57,060 bases of DNA from Bacillus sp. HF117_J1_D (GCA_009928435.1 JAABNQ010000018.1:1-57060), one strand, 5' to 3'. Counted from the first letter of the stretch, positions 1 to 8,794 are shown. Made by a program: numbers and translations. Notes: generated by a model from the sequence alone, not told the origin.

Positions 1-24
1 AAGAGAGGCTTTCAGCCGCAGAGC

Positions 25-52
25 AAACCACCAGTTCACACTGGTGGTTTTG
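25..52 (+). terminator. Rho-independent terminator at the window edge
   Basis: An 11-bp perfect stem (25-35 with 40-50) around a TCAC loop ends in a short T run. It probably closes the gene before the window (gpsA by B. subtilis order, which is inference). Bases 1-24 cannot be assigned to a gene. Confidence 0.8.
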
Positions 53-79
53 ATTATGGGATGGCTACTGCTGTGAATA

Positions 80-88
80 TGCTATAAT
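80..88 (+). promoter_or_regulatory. Extended -10 promoter of yphE
   Basis: TGCTATAAT at 80-88 is a perfect -10 hexamer with the TGn extension. No good -35 box lies 17 bases upstream. It sits between the edge terminator and yphE, 37 bases before the start codon. Confidence 0.5.
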
Positions 89-124
89 AATTTCGACTGT
101 TTACTCGGTGATGGAGGGAAGAAA

Positions 125-325
125 ATGTCTTTATCAATGCAAAAAATGTGGATTTCCATAGTGGCAATGGGACTGTTGGCTCTTGCGATGCTAACTATTT
201 ACATAAGCCGATTCAAATTGAACAAAGGTTTTTTAAAAGTCATTACAGCTTTTGTTGCCTGGGCATTTATGATCATAGGCGGGCTCCTCATGCTTTTTGT
301 TGTTTTGACAGGGCCGACAGGCTGA
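125..325 (+). CDS. yphE: YphE-like DUF2768 membrane protein
   Basis: Small protein of 66 residues with two hydrophobic segments (about residues 9-29 and 40-62) separated by a short basic stretch, so a two-pass membrane protein with no catalytic motif. The ATG is preceded by GGAGGG at 113-118. B. subtilis has a DUF2768 protein of almost the same size directly before yphF and spoIVA, and the same order is seen here. Function is not established; linkage to spoIVA suggests, but does not show, a sporulation link. Identity rests on size, topology and position. Confidence 0.75.
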   Translation: MSLSMQKMWISIVAMGLLALAMLTIYISRFKLNKGFLKVITAFVAWAFMIIGGLLMLFVVLTGPTG

Positions 326-369
326 GGAACAGCTGGCGCATATTAGATAGATAAGGAGTGAGCCAATCA

Positions 370-1077
370 TTGAAAAAATGGATGGCAAGATTTTGTTTAC
401 TATTGACTGCAATGCTTTTAAGCGGGTGCTTTTACCCTCAAGATCGTAAAGTGGAGAATAACATACCATACGAAGAACAAATCGACACTGTTCAACGATC
501 TGTTGTAAAGTTTCAAGAAGATACGGGTGGATTGCTGCCGATCAAAACAAAAGAGGCGGACACGCCTATTTATCAAAAATATCCCATAGATTTTAAAAAG
601 CTGATCCCTCAGTATTTGGAGACGCATCCCGGAAATGCCTATGAGAGCGGCGGGGTCTTTCAATATGTCTTAATAGATGTGGAAACCAATCCAACAGTGA
701 AGGTTTTTGATGTAAGACTGGCCGAAAAAGTAAATGAGTTTTACATGCGGATCCGGTCGCAGGGCTATCCGCCTTTTAAAGAAGAGGTTGCCGATAATGT
801 ATATTCTCTTGATCAGAAAAAATTGGGATATAAAGAGGAACAATATTACACGTCACCGTATACAAATCATAATTTGCCGTTTGTGATTAACGGAAAAGGC
901 GAAATTTATGTTGATTATATTTCTGATCTCTATCAGGTTATGAAAGATGAAAAGAAAGATTTTTCACCTGGTGAAGATATTAGAAAGATATTATATAAGG
1001 ATTCTCCGATTGTACCTGCTTTTTCAATGCCGTATACAGTCGATGAAAACAATGAACCTGTTTATATGGGGAAATAG
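370..1077 (+). CDS. yphF: YphF-like lipoprotein
   Basis: A 235-residue protein with a lipoprotein signal: basic MKKWMAR, a hydrophobic core, then the lipobox LLSGC, so it should be lipid-anchored on the outer face of the membrane. The rest is hydrophilic with no recognised catalytic motif. A GTG exists at 358, but the AAGGAGTGA ribosome site at 353-361 fits the TTG at 370 (8-base spacing) and that start gives a normal signal peptide. It lies between yphE and spoIVA exactly as in B. subtilis, where YphF is a similar-sized protein of unknown role. It is followed by its own terminator. Confidence 0.8.
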   Translation: MKKWMARFCLLLTAMLLSGCFYPQDRKVENNIPYEEQIDTVQRSVVKFQEDTGGLLPIKTKEADTPIYQKYPIDFKKLIPQYLETHPGNAYESGGVFQYVLIDVETNPTVKVFDVRLAEKVNEFYMRIRSQGYPPFKEEVADNVYSLDQKKLGYKEEQYYTSPYTNHNLPFVINGKGEIYVDYISDLYQVMKDEKKDFSPGEDIRKILYKDSPIVPAFSMPYTVDENNEPVYMGK

Positions 1078-1081
1078 TCAT

Positions 1082-1124
1082 AATCCTTCTTCTGCAAAAT
1101 ATACTGTGGAAGAAGGATTTTTAT
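1082..1124 (+). terminator. Terminator after yphF
   Basis: An 11-bp stem (AATCCTTCTTC at 1082-1092 with its complement at 1109-1119) is followed by TTTATT. It separates yphF from spoIVA, implying that spoIVA has its own promoter. Confidence 0.8.
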
Positions 1125-1132
1125 TATTGAAG

Positions 1133-1163
1133 TTATATTTGATTAGGACAACATCATACAAAT
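1133..1163 (+). promoter_or_regulatory. Possible sigma-E promoter of spoIVA
   Basis: TTATATT at 1133-1139 and CATACAAA at 1155-1162, 15 bases apart, resemble the sigma-E -35 (KMATATT) and -10 (CATACAHT) elements. spoIVA is a sigma-E gene in B. subtilis, and the site lies about 70 bases before the start. Match judged by eye. Confidence 0.5.
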
Positions 1164-1232
1164 ATATTGACTTGATGATATACGGGCATGGGATCATGTT
1201 GTCCCTTGAACTTAAAGTTAGGAGGGAATCTC

Positions 1233-2711
1233 TTGGAAAAGGTAGATATTTTTAAAGATATCGCAGAAAGAACGGGCGGGGATATTTATCTGGGGGTCGT
1301 TGGGGCCGTCCGGACTGGAAAATCCACGTTCATTAAAAAATTTATGGAACTTGCCGTTTTGCCAAATATAAAAAGCGAAGCAGACAGGGCAAGGGCGCAG
1401 GATGAATTGCCTCAAAGTGCAGCTGGAAAAACGATTATGACAACTGAACCGAAATTTGTTCCGAATCAAGCAGTATCAGTCCAAGTGGATAACGGTTTGG
1501 AAGTGAATGTTCGTTTGGTGGACTGTGTAGGGTATACTGTTCCCGGAGCTAAAGGATATGAGGATGAAAATGGGCCGCGAATGATTCGCACACCGTGGTA
1601 CGAAGAAGAAATCTCCTTCCACGAGGCAGCGGAAATTGGAACGCGTAAAGTAATCCAGGAGCACTCAGTACTCGGAATTGTAATCACAACCGATGGTACA
1701 ATTGGAGAAATACCAAGGAATGACTATATAGAGGCAGAAGAAAGAGTTGTTGCTGAACTTAATGAAGTGGGAAAGCCGTATATAATGATTCTCAATTCAT
1801 CTAGACCACATCACCCCGAAACCGAAGGTTTACGTCTCGAATTGGCAGAGAAATATGATATTCCAGTATTAAGTATGTCGGTGGAAAATATGAGGGAACA
1901 GGATGTCCTGAACGTGTTAAGGGAAGCACTCTATGAATTCCCTGTACTTGAAGTAAATGTGAACCTTCCGAGCTGGGTAATGGTCTTAAAAGAAAATCAC
2001 TGGCTTCGGATGGATTATCAGGAGGCTGTGAAGGAAACAGTCAAAGATATAAAAAGACTTAGAGATGTTGATTTGGTGGTTCAAAACTTCAATGATTTTG
2101 AATATATTGAAAGTGCTGGCTTGGCCGGAGTTGATATGGGGCAGGGGATTGCTGAAATCGATTTGTTTGCGCCAGATGAACTATACGATCAAGTCTTAAC
2201 AGAAATCGTAGGCACAGAAGTTAAAGGAAGAGATCATTTGTTGGAAATGATGCAGGAATTTGCCGATGCTAAAAGAGAGTATGATCAAATTTCCGATGCG
2301 CTGGTCATGGTAAAACAGACAGGTTATGGCATTGCAGCTCCTTCCTTAGAAGATATGAGCTTGGATGAACCGGAAATCATCAGGCAGGGGGCTCGGTTCG
2401 GGGTAAGGTTAAAAGCTGTTGCTCCTTCTATCCATATGATTAAGGTTGATGTTGAGTCTGAATTCGCACCAATTATTGGAACTGAAAAGCAAAGTGAAGA
2501 ACTGGTCCGATATTTGATGCAGGACTTTGAAGACGATCCTCTTTCCATTTGGAATTCCGATATATTTGGCCGGAGCTTAAGCTCTTTAGTTAGGGAAGGT
2601 ATCCAGGCAAAGCTTGCTATGATGCCAGAAAATGCACGATATAAACTTAAAGAAACCTTAGAAAGAATCATTAATGAAGGATCCGGAGGTCTAATTGCTA
2701 TTATCTTGTAA
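1233..2711 (+). CDS. spoIVA: Stage IV sporulation protein A, coat basement ATPase
   Basis: Morphogenetic ATPase that polymerises on the forespore surface to make the basement layer of the spore coat. With the TTG start at 1233 (site TTAGGAGGG at 1218-1226) the protein has 492 residues, the same as B. subtilis SpoIVA, and begins MEKVDIFKDIAERTGGD. The Walker A motif GAVRTGKS is at residues 24-31, a Walker B-like LVDCVGY follows, and the conserved C-terminal end GGLIAIIL, needed for membrane localisation, is intact. An upstream in-frame ATG at 1188 would add 15 residues not found in the family and has no ribosome site. Monocistronic, between two terminators. Confidence 0.97.
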   Translation: MEKVDIFKDIAERTGGDIYLGVVGAVRTGKSTFIKKFMELAVLPNIKSEADRARAQDELPQSAAGKTIMTTEPKFVPNQAVSVQVDNGLEVNVRLVDCVGYTVPGAKGYEDENGPRMIRTPWYEEEISFHEAAEIGTRKVIQEHSVLGIVITTDGTIGEIPRNDYIEAEERVVAELNEVGKPYIMILNSSRPHHPETEGLRLELAEKYDIPVLSMSVENMREQDVLNVLREALYEFPVLEVNVNLPSWVMVLKENHWLRMDYQEAVKETVKDIKRLRDVDLVVQNFNDFEYIESAGLAGVDMGQGIAEIDLFAPDELYDQVLTEIVGTEVKGRDHLLEMMQEFADAKREYDQISDALVMVKQTGYGIAAPSLEDMSLDEPEIIRQGARFGVRLKAVAPSIHMIKVDVESEFAPIIGTEKQSEELVRYLMQDFEDDPLSIWNSDIFGRSLSSLVREGIQAKLAMMPENARYKLKETLERIINEGSGGLIAIIL

Positions 2712-2763
2712 GGACAGTCCATGAAAACTATCAGATTGTTTCAGAAAAACGAATATATATAGA

Positions 2764-2799
2764 AAAAGACGCCGAAATGACAGTAATTCGGTGTCTTTT
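2764..2799 (+). terminator. Terminator after spoIVA
   Basis: Stem of 13 bp (2764-2776 with 2787-2799, one G-T pair) ending in TTTT, 52 bases after the spoIVA stop. Confidence 0.75.
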
Positions 2800-2834
2800 C
2801 AATTATTCCGTGATTTATTCTTGCTATCATTATT

Positions 2835-2849
2835 TGATTATGATAATCT
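2835..2849. promoter_or_regulatory. Fur-box-like palindrome before hbs
   Basis: GATTAT-G-ATAATC is a perfect 6-1-6 inverted repeat and matches 11 of 14 defined positions of the Bacillus Fur 7-1-7 consensus. It lies about 150 bases before hbs. A role is uncertain. Confidence 0.2.
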
Positions 2850-2996
2850 TTTAAGCAGAAATGCTCATTGAGCGTTGATTCAAAAGCATTTCTTACGATT
2901 TCAAGCATAAAAATGTTTAGAAATCTAAAAAAATGATTACACATGTAATAGAGGTAGTAGTAAGGGGAAACTATCTATTTAGAGGAGGTGAACAGA

Positions 2997-3269
2997 ATGA
3001 ACAAAACTGACTTGATCAATTCCGTAGCTGAAGCAGCTGAGCTATCTAAAAAAGACGCTACAAAAGCTGTTGAAGCTGTATTCCAATCCATTCAGGATTC
3101 ATTGTCAAGTGGCGACAAAGTATCTTTGATCGGCTTTGGTAACTTTGAAGTTCGTGAGCGTGCTGCCCGTAAAGGCCGTAACCCTCAAACAGGTGAAGAA
3201 ATTGATATCGCAGCGAGCAAAGTGCCTGCTTTCAAACCAGGTAAGGCTCTTAAAGACGCTGTGAAATAA
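2997..3269 (+). CDS. hbs: HU DNA-binding protein
   Basis: Histone-like nucleoid protein that bends and compacts DNA. The 90-residue length from the ATG at 2997 is the standard HU length. The family signature is present in the second half ([20 protein letters not shown]), giving the DNA-gripping arm, with [14 protein letters not shown] at the C-terminus. A GTG at 2988 overlaps the strong GAGGAGG ribosome site and is not used. B. subtilis has hbs in the same place between spoIVA and the mtrAB pair. A hairpin-forming inverted repeat lies in its upstream region (2857-2893). Confidence 0.97.
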   Translation: MNKTDLINSVAEAAELSKKDATKAVEAVFQSIQDSLSSGDKVSLIGFGNFEVRERAARKGRNPQTGEEIDIAASKVPAFKPGKALKDAVK

Positions 3270-3292
3270 TTACATACATTGTTTGAGTGTTT

Positions 3293-3327
3293 AAAAAGGA
3301 ATTGCCAAGTGGCGATTCCTTTTTATT
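3293..3327 (+). terminator. Terminator after hbs
   Basis: A 14-bp stem (3293-3306 with 3311-3324, one mismatch pair) with loop AAGT ends in a T run, directly between hbs and folE. Confidence 0.85.
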
Positions 3328-3388
3328 TATCCATCATATGTGTTACTATTGCTCTATTAGCGTTTTACTTTTGCGGGAGGCTGTAGAC

Positions 3389-3955
3389 ATGGGTCATTTT
3401 GATCGGAAGCAAATCGAAGAAGCGGTTCGAATGATTTTGGATGCGATTGGAGAAAATCCAGATAGAGAGGGTTTGCTCGATACACCGAAGCGTGTCGCTA
3501 AAATGTATGAGGAAATTTTTTCAGGAATCAACACTGATCCGGAACAATATTTTGAAACGATCTTCGGGGAGGATCATGAGGAATTGGTTCTTGTGAAAGA
3601 CATTCCTTTTTACTCATTATGTGAACACCATCTTGTGCCCTTTTTTGGTAAGGCGCATGTCGCTTATATACCAAGGAATGGTCGGGTAACCGGATTAAGC
3701 AAGCTAGCCCGTGCTGTAGAAGCAGGGGCACGCCGTCTGCAGCTTCAGGAACGGATTACATCTACAGTAGCGGATACGATCATGAAGAAGCTGGAGCCGC
3801 ATGGAGTCATGGTTATCATTGAGGCCGAACATATGTGCATGACGATGCGCGGTGTGAAAAAGCCGGGATCTAAAACTGTTACGTCTGCTGTTCGAGGAGT
3901 CTTCCTGGAGGACAGCCAATCCCGCAATGAGGTTTTGACATTGATTAAGCAATGA
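3389..3955 (+). CDS. folE: GTP cyclohydrolase I
   Basis: Converts GTP to 7,8-dihydroneopterin triphosphate, the first step of folate synthesis (called mtrA in B. subtilis). The 188-residue protein from ATG 3389 (site GGGAGG at 3375-3380) carries the zinc and active-site segment [20 protein letters not shown], then [20 protein letters not shown] and HMCMTMRGV, all typical of the family. An upstream in-frame start would add 34 unrelated residues that overlap the hbs terminator. It is followed 16 bases later by mtrB, as in B. subtilis, where the pair is co-transcribed. Confidence 0.96.
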   Translation: MGHFDRKQIEEAVRMILDAIGENPDREGLLDTPKRVAKMYEEIFSGINTDPEQYFETIFGEDHEELVLVKDIPFYSLCEHHLVPFFGKAHVAYIPRNGRVTGLSKLARAVEAGARRLQLQERITSTVADTIMKKLEPHGVMVIIEAEHMCMTMRGVKKPGSKTVTSAVRGVFLEDSQSRNEVLTLIKQ

Positions 3956-3971
3956 GTTTTGGGGTGAAATA

Positions 3972-4205
3972 ATGAAGAGCTCAAACAATCAAACTGACTT
4001 TGTAGTCATTAAAGCACTTGAAAACGGGGTGAACGTGATGGGTTTGACAAGGGGAACAGACACACGCTTTCATCATGCGGAAAAGCTTGATCAAGGGGAA
4101 GTACTCATTGCCCAGTTCACCGATCATACCTCTGCTATAAAGGTTAGAGGAAATGCAAAAATATTCACTGCTTACGGAGAAGTGGATAGTGAAAAAAGTC
4201 ATTAA
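3972..4205 (+). CDS. mtrB: TRAP, tryptophan-responsive RNA-binding attenuation protein
   Basis: Forms an 11-subunit ring which, with bound tryptophan, wraps RNA carrying (G/U)AG repeats and represses trp genes. The 77-residue sequence is clearly [24 protein letters not shown], then the tryptophan and RNA contacts in the [20 protein letters not shown] region and [14 protein letters not shown], ending in TAYGE. The start has the site GGGGTG just upstream. It sits in an operon with folE. The trp operon, which lies about 6 kb downstream in B. subtilis, is not in this window, so its targets must be elsewhere. Confidence 0.96.
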   Translation: MKSSNNQTDFVVIKALENGVNVMGLTRGTDTRFHHAEKLDQGEVLIAQFTDHTSAIKVRGNAKIFTAYGEVDSEKSH

Positions 4206-4388
4206 TGTCCAAAAGAAGAGAGAATGTTAAGATGCTGGCCTTTTAAAACTCTAAAGCAAAACTGTAAGGGAGTCGAGCTGTTGTGGATCATGTTCCAAAC
4301 GACAGCTGAAGGTAGGAGTCGTTTATGAATTGTCTTTAAAACGGCACATTTTATAGCCGGTATAGATACGTGCTATATGCTTTTGTTA

Positions 4389-4397
4389 TGCTATAAT
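4389..4397 (+). promoter_or_regulatory. Extended -10 promoter of hepS-menG-hepT
   Basis: TGCTATAAT at 4389-4397 is a perfect extended -10 with no clear -35. Transcription would start near 4404, which argues against the TTG at 4412 as hepS start. The 180 bases before it, after mtrB, hold no gene. Confidence 0.5.
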
Positions 4398-4447
4398 GAA
4401 TAGCATTAGAGTTGGAATTAAAATGCAAAGAAATGGGGATTACGGAA

Positions 4448-5251
4448 ATGGCTCTATGTTTGTATGAACAAAAGACGGATTCGATAAGGAAAATGATAGA
4501 AAGCAAAATGTATCATCATTTTCTTTTTGAACATATCGAATCTCCGGAAATAGACGAAGACCGTATCCTTATGCTGTTAATAGCCATGGAAGAAACACAG
4601 ATCCCTGTTGAAAGATACGAGCAACAAATTATTTCTGCTATGCTTGTTCAGATTGCGCTTGATATACATGATAAGGTGGCTCACCAGCAGAAAACACTTA
4701 CGGAAAGGCAGCTATCTGTTTTGGCAGGAGATTATTTCAGTGGTCTATACTATCAAACCCTTGCTGGTATTGAAGATTCGGATTTGATCAGGACCCTCGC
4801 CAGCGCGATCAAACTGATTAATGAGCATAAAATATCCTTTTATAGGCTGGAAGCGGCCAATCTAGATTCGTTTATGGCAGGTTTTAAAGAAATTGTCACA
4901 ACTGTTATTGATAAATTTTGCCGACATTTCAAAACAACTAGGCATATTCATCTTTTTGTGGAGCATTTATATTTGAAAAAGCTGCTTGCAGAGATGGAGA
5001 GTTTTAACAGTGGCCACTATTCAATCCTTTTTGAAGGCCTTAAACACTTCTCTTTGCCTCAAAAGAAATCTATCCCTCTATCTAATTTGTCCCAGCGCGA
5101 CCTACTTGGATTAAAAGAGATTTGCTCAAGCTACATAACTCAGAGCGAAAAGAAGTTATTGGAAGAATCGTTACGGGTTTCGGACCTGCCGGACATTTTC
5201 CTGGGTCGCATGAAGGAATTGACTAATAATTATAAGCGTTTAGCAACTTAA
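4448..5251 (+). CDS. hepS: Heptaprenyl diphosphate synthase component I
   Basis: Small regulatory subunit of the two-part prenyl synthase that makes the C35 side chain of menaquinone-7. It lacks the aspartate-rich motifs of the catalytic subunit, as usual. Its early region HHFLFEHIESPEIDEDRILML and AMLVQIALDIHDKV fit the HEPPP_synt_1 family; the length, 267 residues from ATG 4448, is near the family norm of about 250. TTG 4412 and ATG 4433 are also in frame; 4448 is preferred because GGGGAT precedes it at a workable distance and the promoter lies too close to 4412. First gene of hepS-menG-hepT. Confidence 0.9.
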   Translation: MALCLYEQKTDSIRKMIESKMYHHFLFEHIESPEIDEDRILMLLIAMEETQIPVERYEQQIISAMLVQIALDIHDKVAHQQKTLTERQLSVLAGDYFSGLYYQTLAGIEDSDLIRTLASAIKLINEHKISFYRLEAANLDSFMAGFKEIVTTVIDKFCRHFKTTRHIHLFVEHLYLKKLLAEMESFNSGHYSILFEGLKHFSLPQKKSIPLSNLSQRDLLGLKEICSSYITQSEKKLLEESLRVSDLPDIFLGRMKELTNNYKRLAT

Positions 5252-5275
5252 ACAGTCGGAGGTAGGTCACGAAAA

Positions 5276-5986
5276 ATGCAGTCTAAAGAAGAACGCGTAC
5301 ATAATGTATTTGAAAACATACACAAAAATTACGACAGGATGAACTCCATTATCAGTTTTCAGCAGCATAAAAAGTGGCGGCGGATTACGATGGAAAAAAT
5401 GAATGTTCAAAAAGGCAGCAGTGCCCTTGATGTTTGTTGCGGAACTGGTGATTGGACAGTTACACTTGCAGAGAGTGCAGGGAAAGATGGACGTGTGGTC
5501 GGTCTTGATTTCAGTAAGAACATGCTTGCGGTTGCCAATGAAAAAATGGAAGAAAAAGGCTTGGAACAAGTAACTTTGATTCAAGGCAATGCGATGGAGC
5601 TTCCGTTTGATGATAATAGCTTTGATTATGTAACGATCGGGTTCGGACTTCGCAACGTTCCTGATTATATGCAGGTGCTTGAAGAAATGCACCGAGTGAC
5701 AAAACCCGGCGGAATGGCTGTTTGTCTGGAAACCTCTCAACCAACCCTTCCGGTGTTCAGGCAAGTTTACTATGCCTATTTCCGTTTTCTTATGCCACTG
5801 TTTGGTAAAATTTTTGCCAAAAGCTATAAAGAATATTCGTGGCTGCAAGAGTCGGCGCGAGATTTTCCAGGGATGGATGATCTGGCTCAAATGTTCTGGC
5901 ATGCCGGTTTTGTGGATGTTATTTATAAACCTTTCAGCGGAGGAGCTGCAGCAGCACATATCGGCATAAAGCAGAAATTAGATTAA
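5276..5986 (+). CDS. menG: Demethylmenaquinone methyltransferase
   Basis: SAM-dependent C-methyltransferase for the last step of menaquinone synthesis (UbiE/MenG family). The 236-residue protein has the SAM-binding motif [12 protein letters not shown] near residue 48, post-motif GLDFSKNML, and the UbiE signature region around [23 protein letters not shown] 5276 follows the site CGGAGGTAGGT. It sits between the two subunits of heptaprenyl diphosphate synthase, 24 bases after hepS and 15 before hepT, so ring methylation and side-chain synthesis are made together. A 230-codon open frame on the other strand is a shadow. Confidence 0.96.
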   Translation: MQSKEERVHNVFENIHKNYDRMNSIISFQQHKKWRRITMEKMNVQKGSSALDVCCGTGDWTVTLAESAGKDGRVVGLDFSKNMLAVANEKMEEKGLEQVTLIQGNAMELPFDDNSFDYVTIGFGLRNVPDYMQVLEEMHRVTKPGGMAVCLETSQPTLPVFRQVYYAYFRFLMPLFGKIFAKSYKEYSWLQESARDFPGMDDLAQMFWHAGFVDVIYKPFSGGAAAAHIGIKQKLD

Positions 5987-6001
5987 CTGGGTGGAAATTT
6001 T

Positions 6002-6964
6002 ATGAAACTGACTTGGCTTTATAGGAATTTTAAATCGGATCTAGACTTAATTGAAAAAGAGCTTGAAGAAGCTGTTTCTTCGAATTCTCAATTGGTGCAA
6101 AATGCATCTCTCAAGCTGCTTAAAGCAGGAGGCAAGCGAATACGCCCAGTATTTGTATTATTGTCTGCAAAATTTGGAGACTATCGCATTGAAACAGTCA
6201 AAAATGTAGCAATGGCCCTTGAGTTAATCCATATGGCAACACTTGTTCATGATGATGTCATCGATGATGCCAACATGAGAAGAGGTCTGCCGACTATTAA
6301 TTATATATGGGATGACCGCGCGGCCATGTATACTGGTGATTATATATTGGCAAGATCATTGGAGTATATGACCGATATTCCAAACCCGCTGTTACATAAG
6401 AAATTATCCAAGGCCATTGTAGAGGTTTGTATTGGAGAAATCGAACAGATAAAAGATAAATACCGATTTGAGCAGTCATTAAGGAATTATTTAAGAAGAA
6501 TCAAAAGGAAAACAGCCCTTCTGATTGCAATAAGCTGCGAGCTCGGTGCCATTGCAGGAAACAATGATGAGTCCATTTACCGCCGACTGTACAGATTCGG
6601 ATATTTTATCGGTATGTCCTACCAGATCATTGATGATATTTTAGATTTCACTTCTAGTGAGGAAGAATTAGGCAAGCCCGTTGGTGATGATTTGCGTCAG
6701 GGAAATGTGACACTTCCGGCTTTATATGCAATGTGTGATCCTCATGTTAAAGCGGAAATTGAAAAAGTAACTTATGAAACAAGTAAAGAAGAAATGAGTC
6801 GTATTATTGAGCTGATCAAAGACACTGGAGCTATTGAGAAATCTCGTGAGCTTAGTAAAAGGTATCTTGACAAAGCTCTTGATATTTTAGCTGAGCTGCC
6901 TGAAAGCAAGGCTAAAAGGCCTTTGAAGGAAATTGCTCATTATATTGGCAAAAGAAGATACTAA
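6002..6964 (+). CDS. hepT: Heptaprenyl diphosphate synthase component II
   Basis: Catalytic trans-prenyltransferase subunit that condenses isopentenyl diphosphate with farnesyl diphosphate to reach C35 for menaquinone-7. Both aspartate-rich magnesium motifs are visible: HDDVIDD at residues 83-89 and DDILD at 211-215, with GGKRIRP near residue 43 and GKPVGDD after the second motif. Length 320 residues is normal. Partner HepS is two genes upstream. Product chain length is inferred from the hepS neighbour and cannot be read from the sequence with certainty. Confidence 0.95.
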   Translation: MKLTWLYRNFKSDLDLIEKELEEAVSSNSQLVQNASLKLLKAGGKRIRPVFVLLSAKFGDYRIETVKNVAMALELIHMATLVHDDVIDDANMRRGLPTINYIWDDRAAMYTGDYILARSLEYMTDIPNPLLHKKLSKAIVEVCIGEIEQIKDKYRFEQSLRNYLRRIKRKTALLIAISCELGAIAGNNDESIYRRLYRFGYFIGMSYQIIDDILDFTSSEEELGKPVGDDLRQGNVTLPALYAMCDPHVKAEIEKVTYETSKEEMSRIIELIKDTGAIEKSRELSKRYLDKALDILAELPESKAKRPLKEIAHYIGKRRY

Positions 6965-6982
6965 ACAGTGGTTTTTCAATAT

Positions 6983-7011
6983 TTGCCAGCTGATAAAAAA
7001 AGTGATATTAT
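6983..7011 (+). promoter_or_regulatory. Sigma-A promoter of ndk
   Basis: TTGCCA at 6983-6988 and TATTAT at 7006-7011 with a 17-base spacer, 57 bases before the ndk start. Confidence 0.6.
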
Positions 7012-7067
7012 CTTTCTTGAGTTTTAAGGAAAAAAAGATATAGATATTATGGTAGGAGTGACATTCA

Positions 7068-7514
7068 TTGGAGAAAACATTTTTAATGGTTAAACCCGAC
7101 GGGGTTCAAAGAGAATTGATTGGTGAGATTGTTTCACGTTTTGAAAAGAAAGGCTTCCAGCTAATTGGAGCAAAATTAATGAACATCTCAAACGATTTAG
7201 CTGCAGAGCATTACGGTGAACATAAAGAACGCCCTTTCTTTGGTGAATTAGTAGAATTCATTACGTCTGGGCCAGTCTTTGCAATGGTATGGCAAGGAGA
7301 GAATGTCATTGCGACAGCTCGTCAAATGATGGGAGCTACAAATCCAGCTGATGCGGCTCCTGGTACAATTCGTGGAGATTTTGGCGTAACAGTCGGTAAA
7401 AATATTATTCACGGATCGGATTCTCCTGAAAGTGCGAAAAGAGAAATTGGTCTTTTCTTTAATGAAAGTGAACTCATCGAGTATTCCAAGCTCAGCAATA
7501 ACTGGATTTATTAA
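7068..7514 (+). CDS. ndk: Nucleoside diphosphate kinase
   Basis: Transfers the gamma-phosphate between nucleoside triphosphates and diphosphates through a phosphohistidine. The active-site segment [12 protein letters not shown] places the catalytic histidine at residue 115, and the length of 148 is standard. The start is TTG with site GTAGGAGTGA. In B. subtilis ndk is followed by cheR and aroF; here it is followed directly by aroB. It has its own promoter and terminator. Confidence 0.97.
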   Translation: MEKTFLMVKPDGVQRELIGEIVSRFEKKGFQLIGAKLMNISNDLAAEHYGEHKERPFFGELVEFITSGPVFAMVWQGENVIATARQMMGATNPADAAPGTIRGDFGVTVGKNIIHGSDSPESAKREIGLFFNESELIEYSKLSNNWIY

Positions 7515-7522
7515 TTTTTACT

Positions 7523-7550
7523 CCACCTGCTTCGTGGCAGGTGGGTTTTT
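7523..7550 (+). terminator. Terminator after ndk
   Basis: CCACCTGC at 7523-7530 pairs with GCAGGTGG at 7537-7544, followed by GTTTTTG. Confidence 0.85.
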
Positions 7551-7608
7551 GTTTCTTTCAAATTTTGTCGGAAAGTCGTAAAATAGAATGAATAAAGAGG
7601 TGATCTGA

Positions 7609-8691
7609 ATGGAAATTACAGTTCAAACAGCATCAAAAAGCTATCCAATTTATATAAAACCAAATGGTTTGGATGAGCTTCCAAAAGTGATTCGCAGAAA
7701 TAATTTTACCAACCTTTTGATTATTACAGATGAAACAGTCGGTCGTCTTCATTTGGACAAACTTCGTTCAGCATTGCCAGAAACTGTGGATCATTCAGTC
7801 TATTCAGTTCCATCTGGAGAAAAAGCAAAACAAATGTCTGTCTATGAATCCTGTCAGACTTTTGCTCTAAAACAAGGGCTTGATCGAAGGTCATGCATCA
7901 TTGCTTTTGGCGGCGGTGCGGTGGGGGATCTTGCCGGTTTTGTTGCTGCGACTTACATGCGGGGCATTTCATTTATTCAGGTTCCGACAACGATCTTGGC
8001 ACACGACAGTGCGGTCGGCGGAAAGACTGCCATTAACCACCCTCTTGGTAAAAATATGATTGGAGCTTTTCATCAGCCTGAGGCTGTCATCTATCATACA
8101 GATTTTATTAAAACTCTTCCTGACCATGAAATACGATCCGGTTTTGCCGAAGCGGTCAAACATGCATTGATCGCTGATTCCGATCTATTACATTTGCTCA
8201 TGAATGAAATAACAAATCTGCATGAAATGAATGATGAACAACTGACGCATGTGCTGCAAAGAGGAATGGAAATAAAAGCAAACATTGTTTCAATAGATGA
8301 AAAAGAGAATGGACTTCGAGCTATCCTCAACTTAGGCCACACGTTGGGACATGTTATAGAATCCTTTCTTGGATATGGAAAAACAACCCACGGTGAGGCG
8401 GTCATGATAGGAATCGTTTATGCCTTGCATGTGAGCAAGGAAGTGCTCGGGCTGGATTTTGCGATCGAACGTTTTGAAGAATGGGTGAAAGACCTTGGTT
8501 ATCAATTGGAAATTCCGCAGGAGCTTTCCTTTGAAGAAGCCTATACAGGCATGCAACGGGATAAAAAGACAATTGCCAAGCGACCGCGCTTTGTTTTACT
8601 GGAAGCTATAGGAAAACCAATAGTAAAAGAAGTGGAAGAAAATGTGCTAGAACAAGTATTTGACTCAATGAACAACTATATTAAAAAATAA
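7609..8691 (+). CDS. aroB: 3-dehydroquinate synthase
   Basis: Second step of the shikimate pathway: turns 3-deoxy-arabino-heptulosonate 7-phosphate into 3-dehydroquinate using NAD and a metal ion. Motifs seen: NAD-binding GGGAVGD at residues 101-107, PTTILAHDSAVGGKT, and the metal-ligand region LGHTLGHVIE and THGEAV. The ATG follows AAAGAGGTGA. Length 360 is normal. In B. subtilis aroB follows aroF; here aroF is about 35 kb away and aroB stands alone after the ndk terminator. The next gene, ypiA, is the one that follows the whole aromatic supraoperon in B. subtilis, so this looks like what remained after the other genes left. Confidence 0.97.
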   Translation: MEITVQTASKSYPIYIKPNGLDELPKVIRRNNFTNLLIITDETVGRLHLDKLRSALPETVDHSVYSVPSGEKAKQMSVYESCQTFALKQGLDRRSCIIAFGGGAVGDLAGFVAATYMRGISFIQVPTTILAHDSAVGGKTAINHPLGKNMIGAFHQPEAVIYHTDFIKTLPDHEIRSGFAEAVKHALIADSDLLHLLMNEITNLHEMNDEQLTHVLQRGMEIKANIVSIDEKENGLRAILNLGHTLGHVIESFLGYGKTTHGEAVMIGIVYALHVSKEVLGLDFAIERFEEWVKDLGYQLEIPQELSFEEAYTGMQRDKKTIAKRPRFVLLEAIGKPIVKEVEENVLEQVFDSMNNYIKK

Positions 8692-8794
8692 AGCTTAATT
8701 GTTTTTCATTATTTTCAACTTAAAAAAAGAGGATATTTCATATTTGTTGTAGAAATATTATTAAACATTCACTTTCTCTGAAAGGATTATTTGA

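Noticed and set aside
4206-4447. TRAP binding site in the mtrB-hepS spacer
   Set aside because: A few GAG triplets are present but far fewer than the 8-11 evenly spaced repeats needed.
5267-5959. 230-codon open frame antisense to menG
   Set aside because: Covers the opposite strand of a clearly conserved enzyme, has no ribosome site and its residue make-up is that of a shadow frame.
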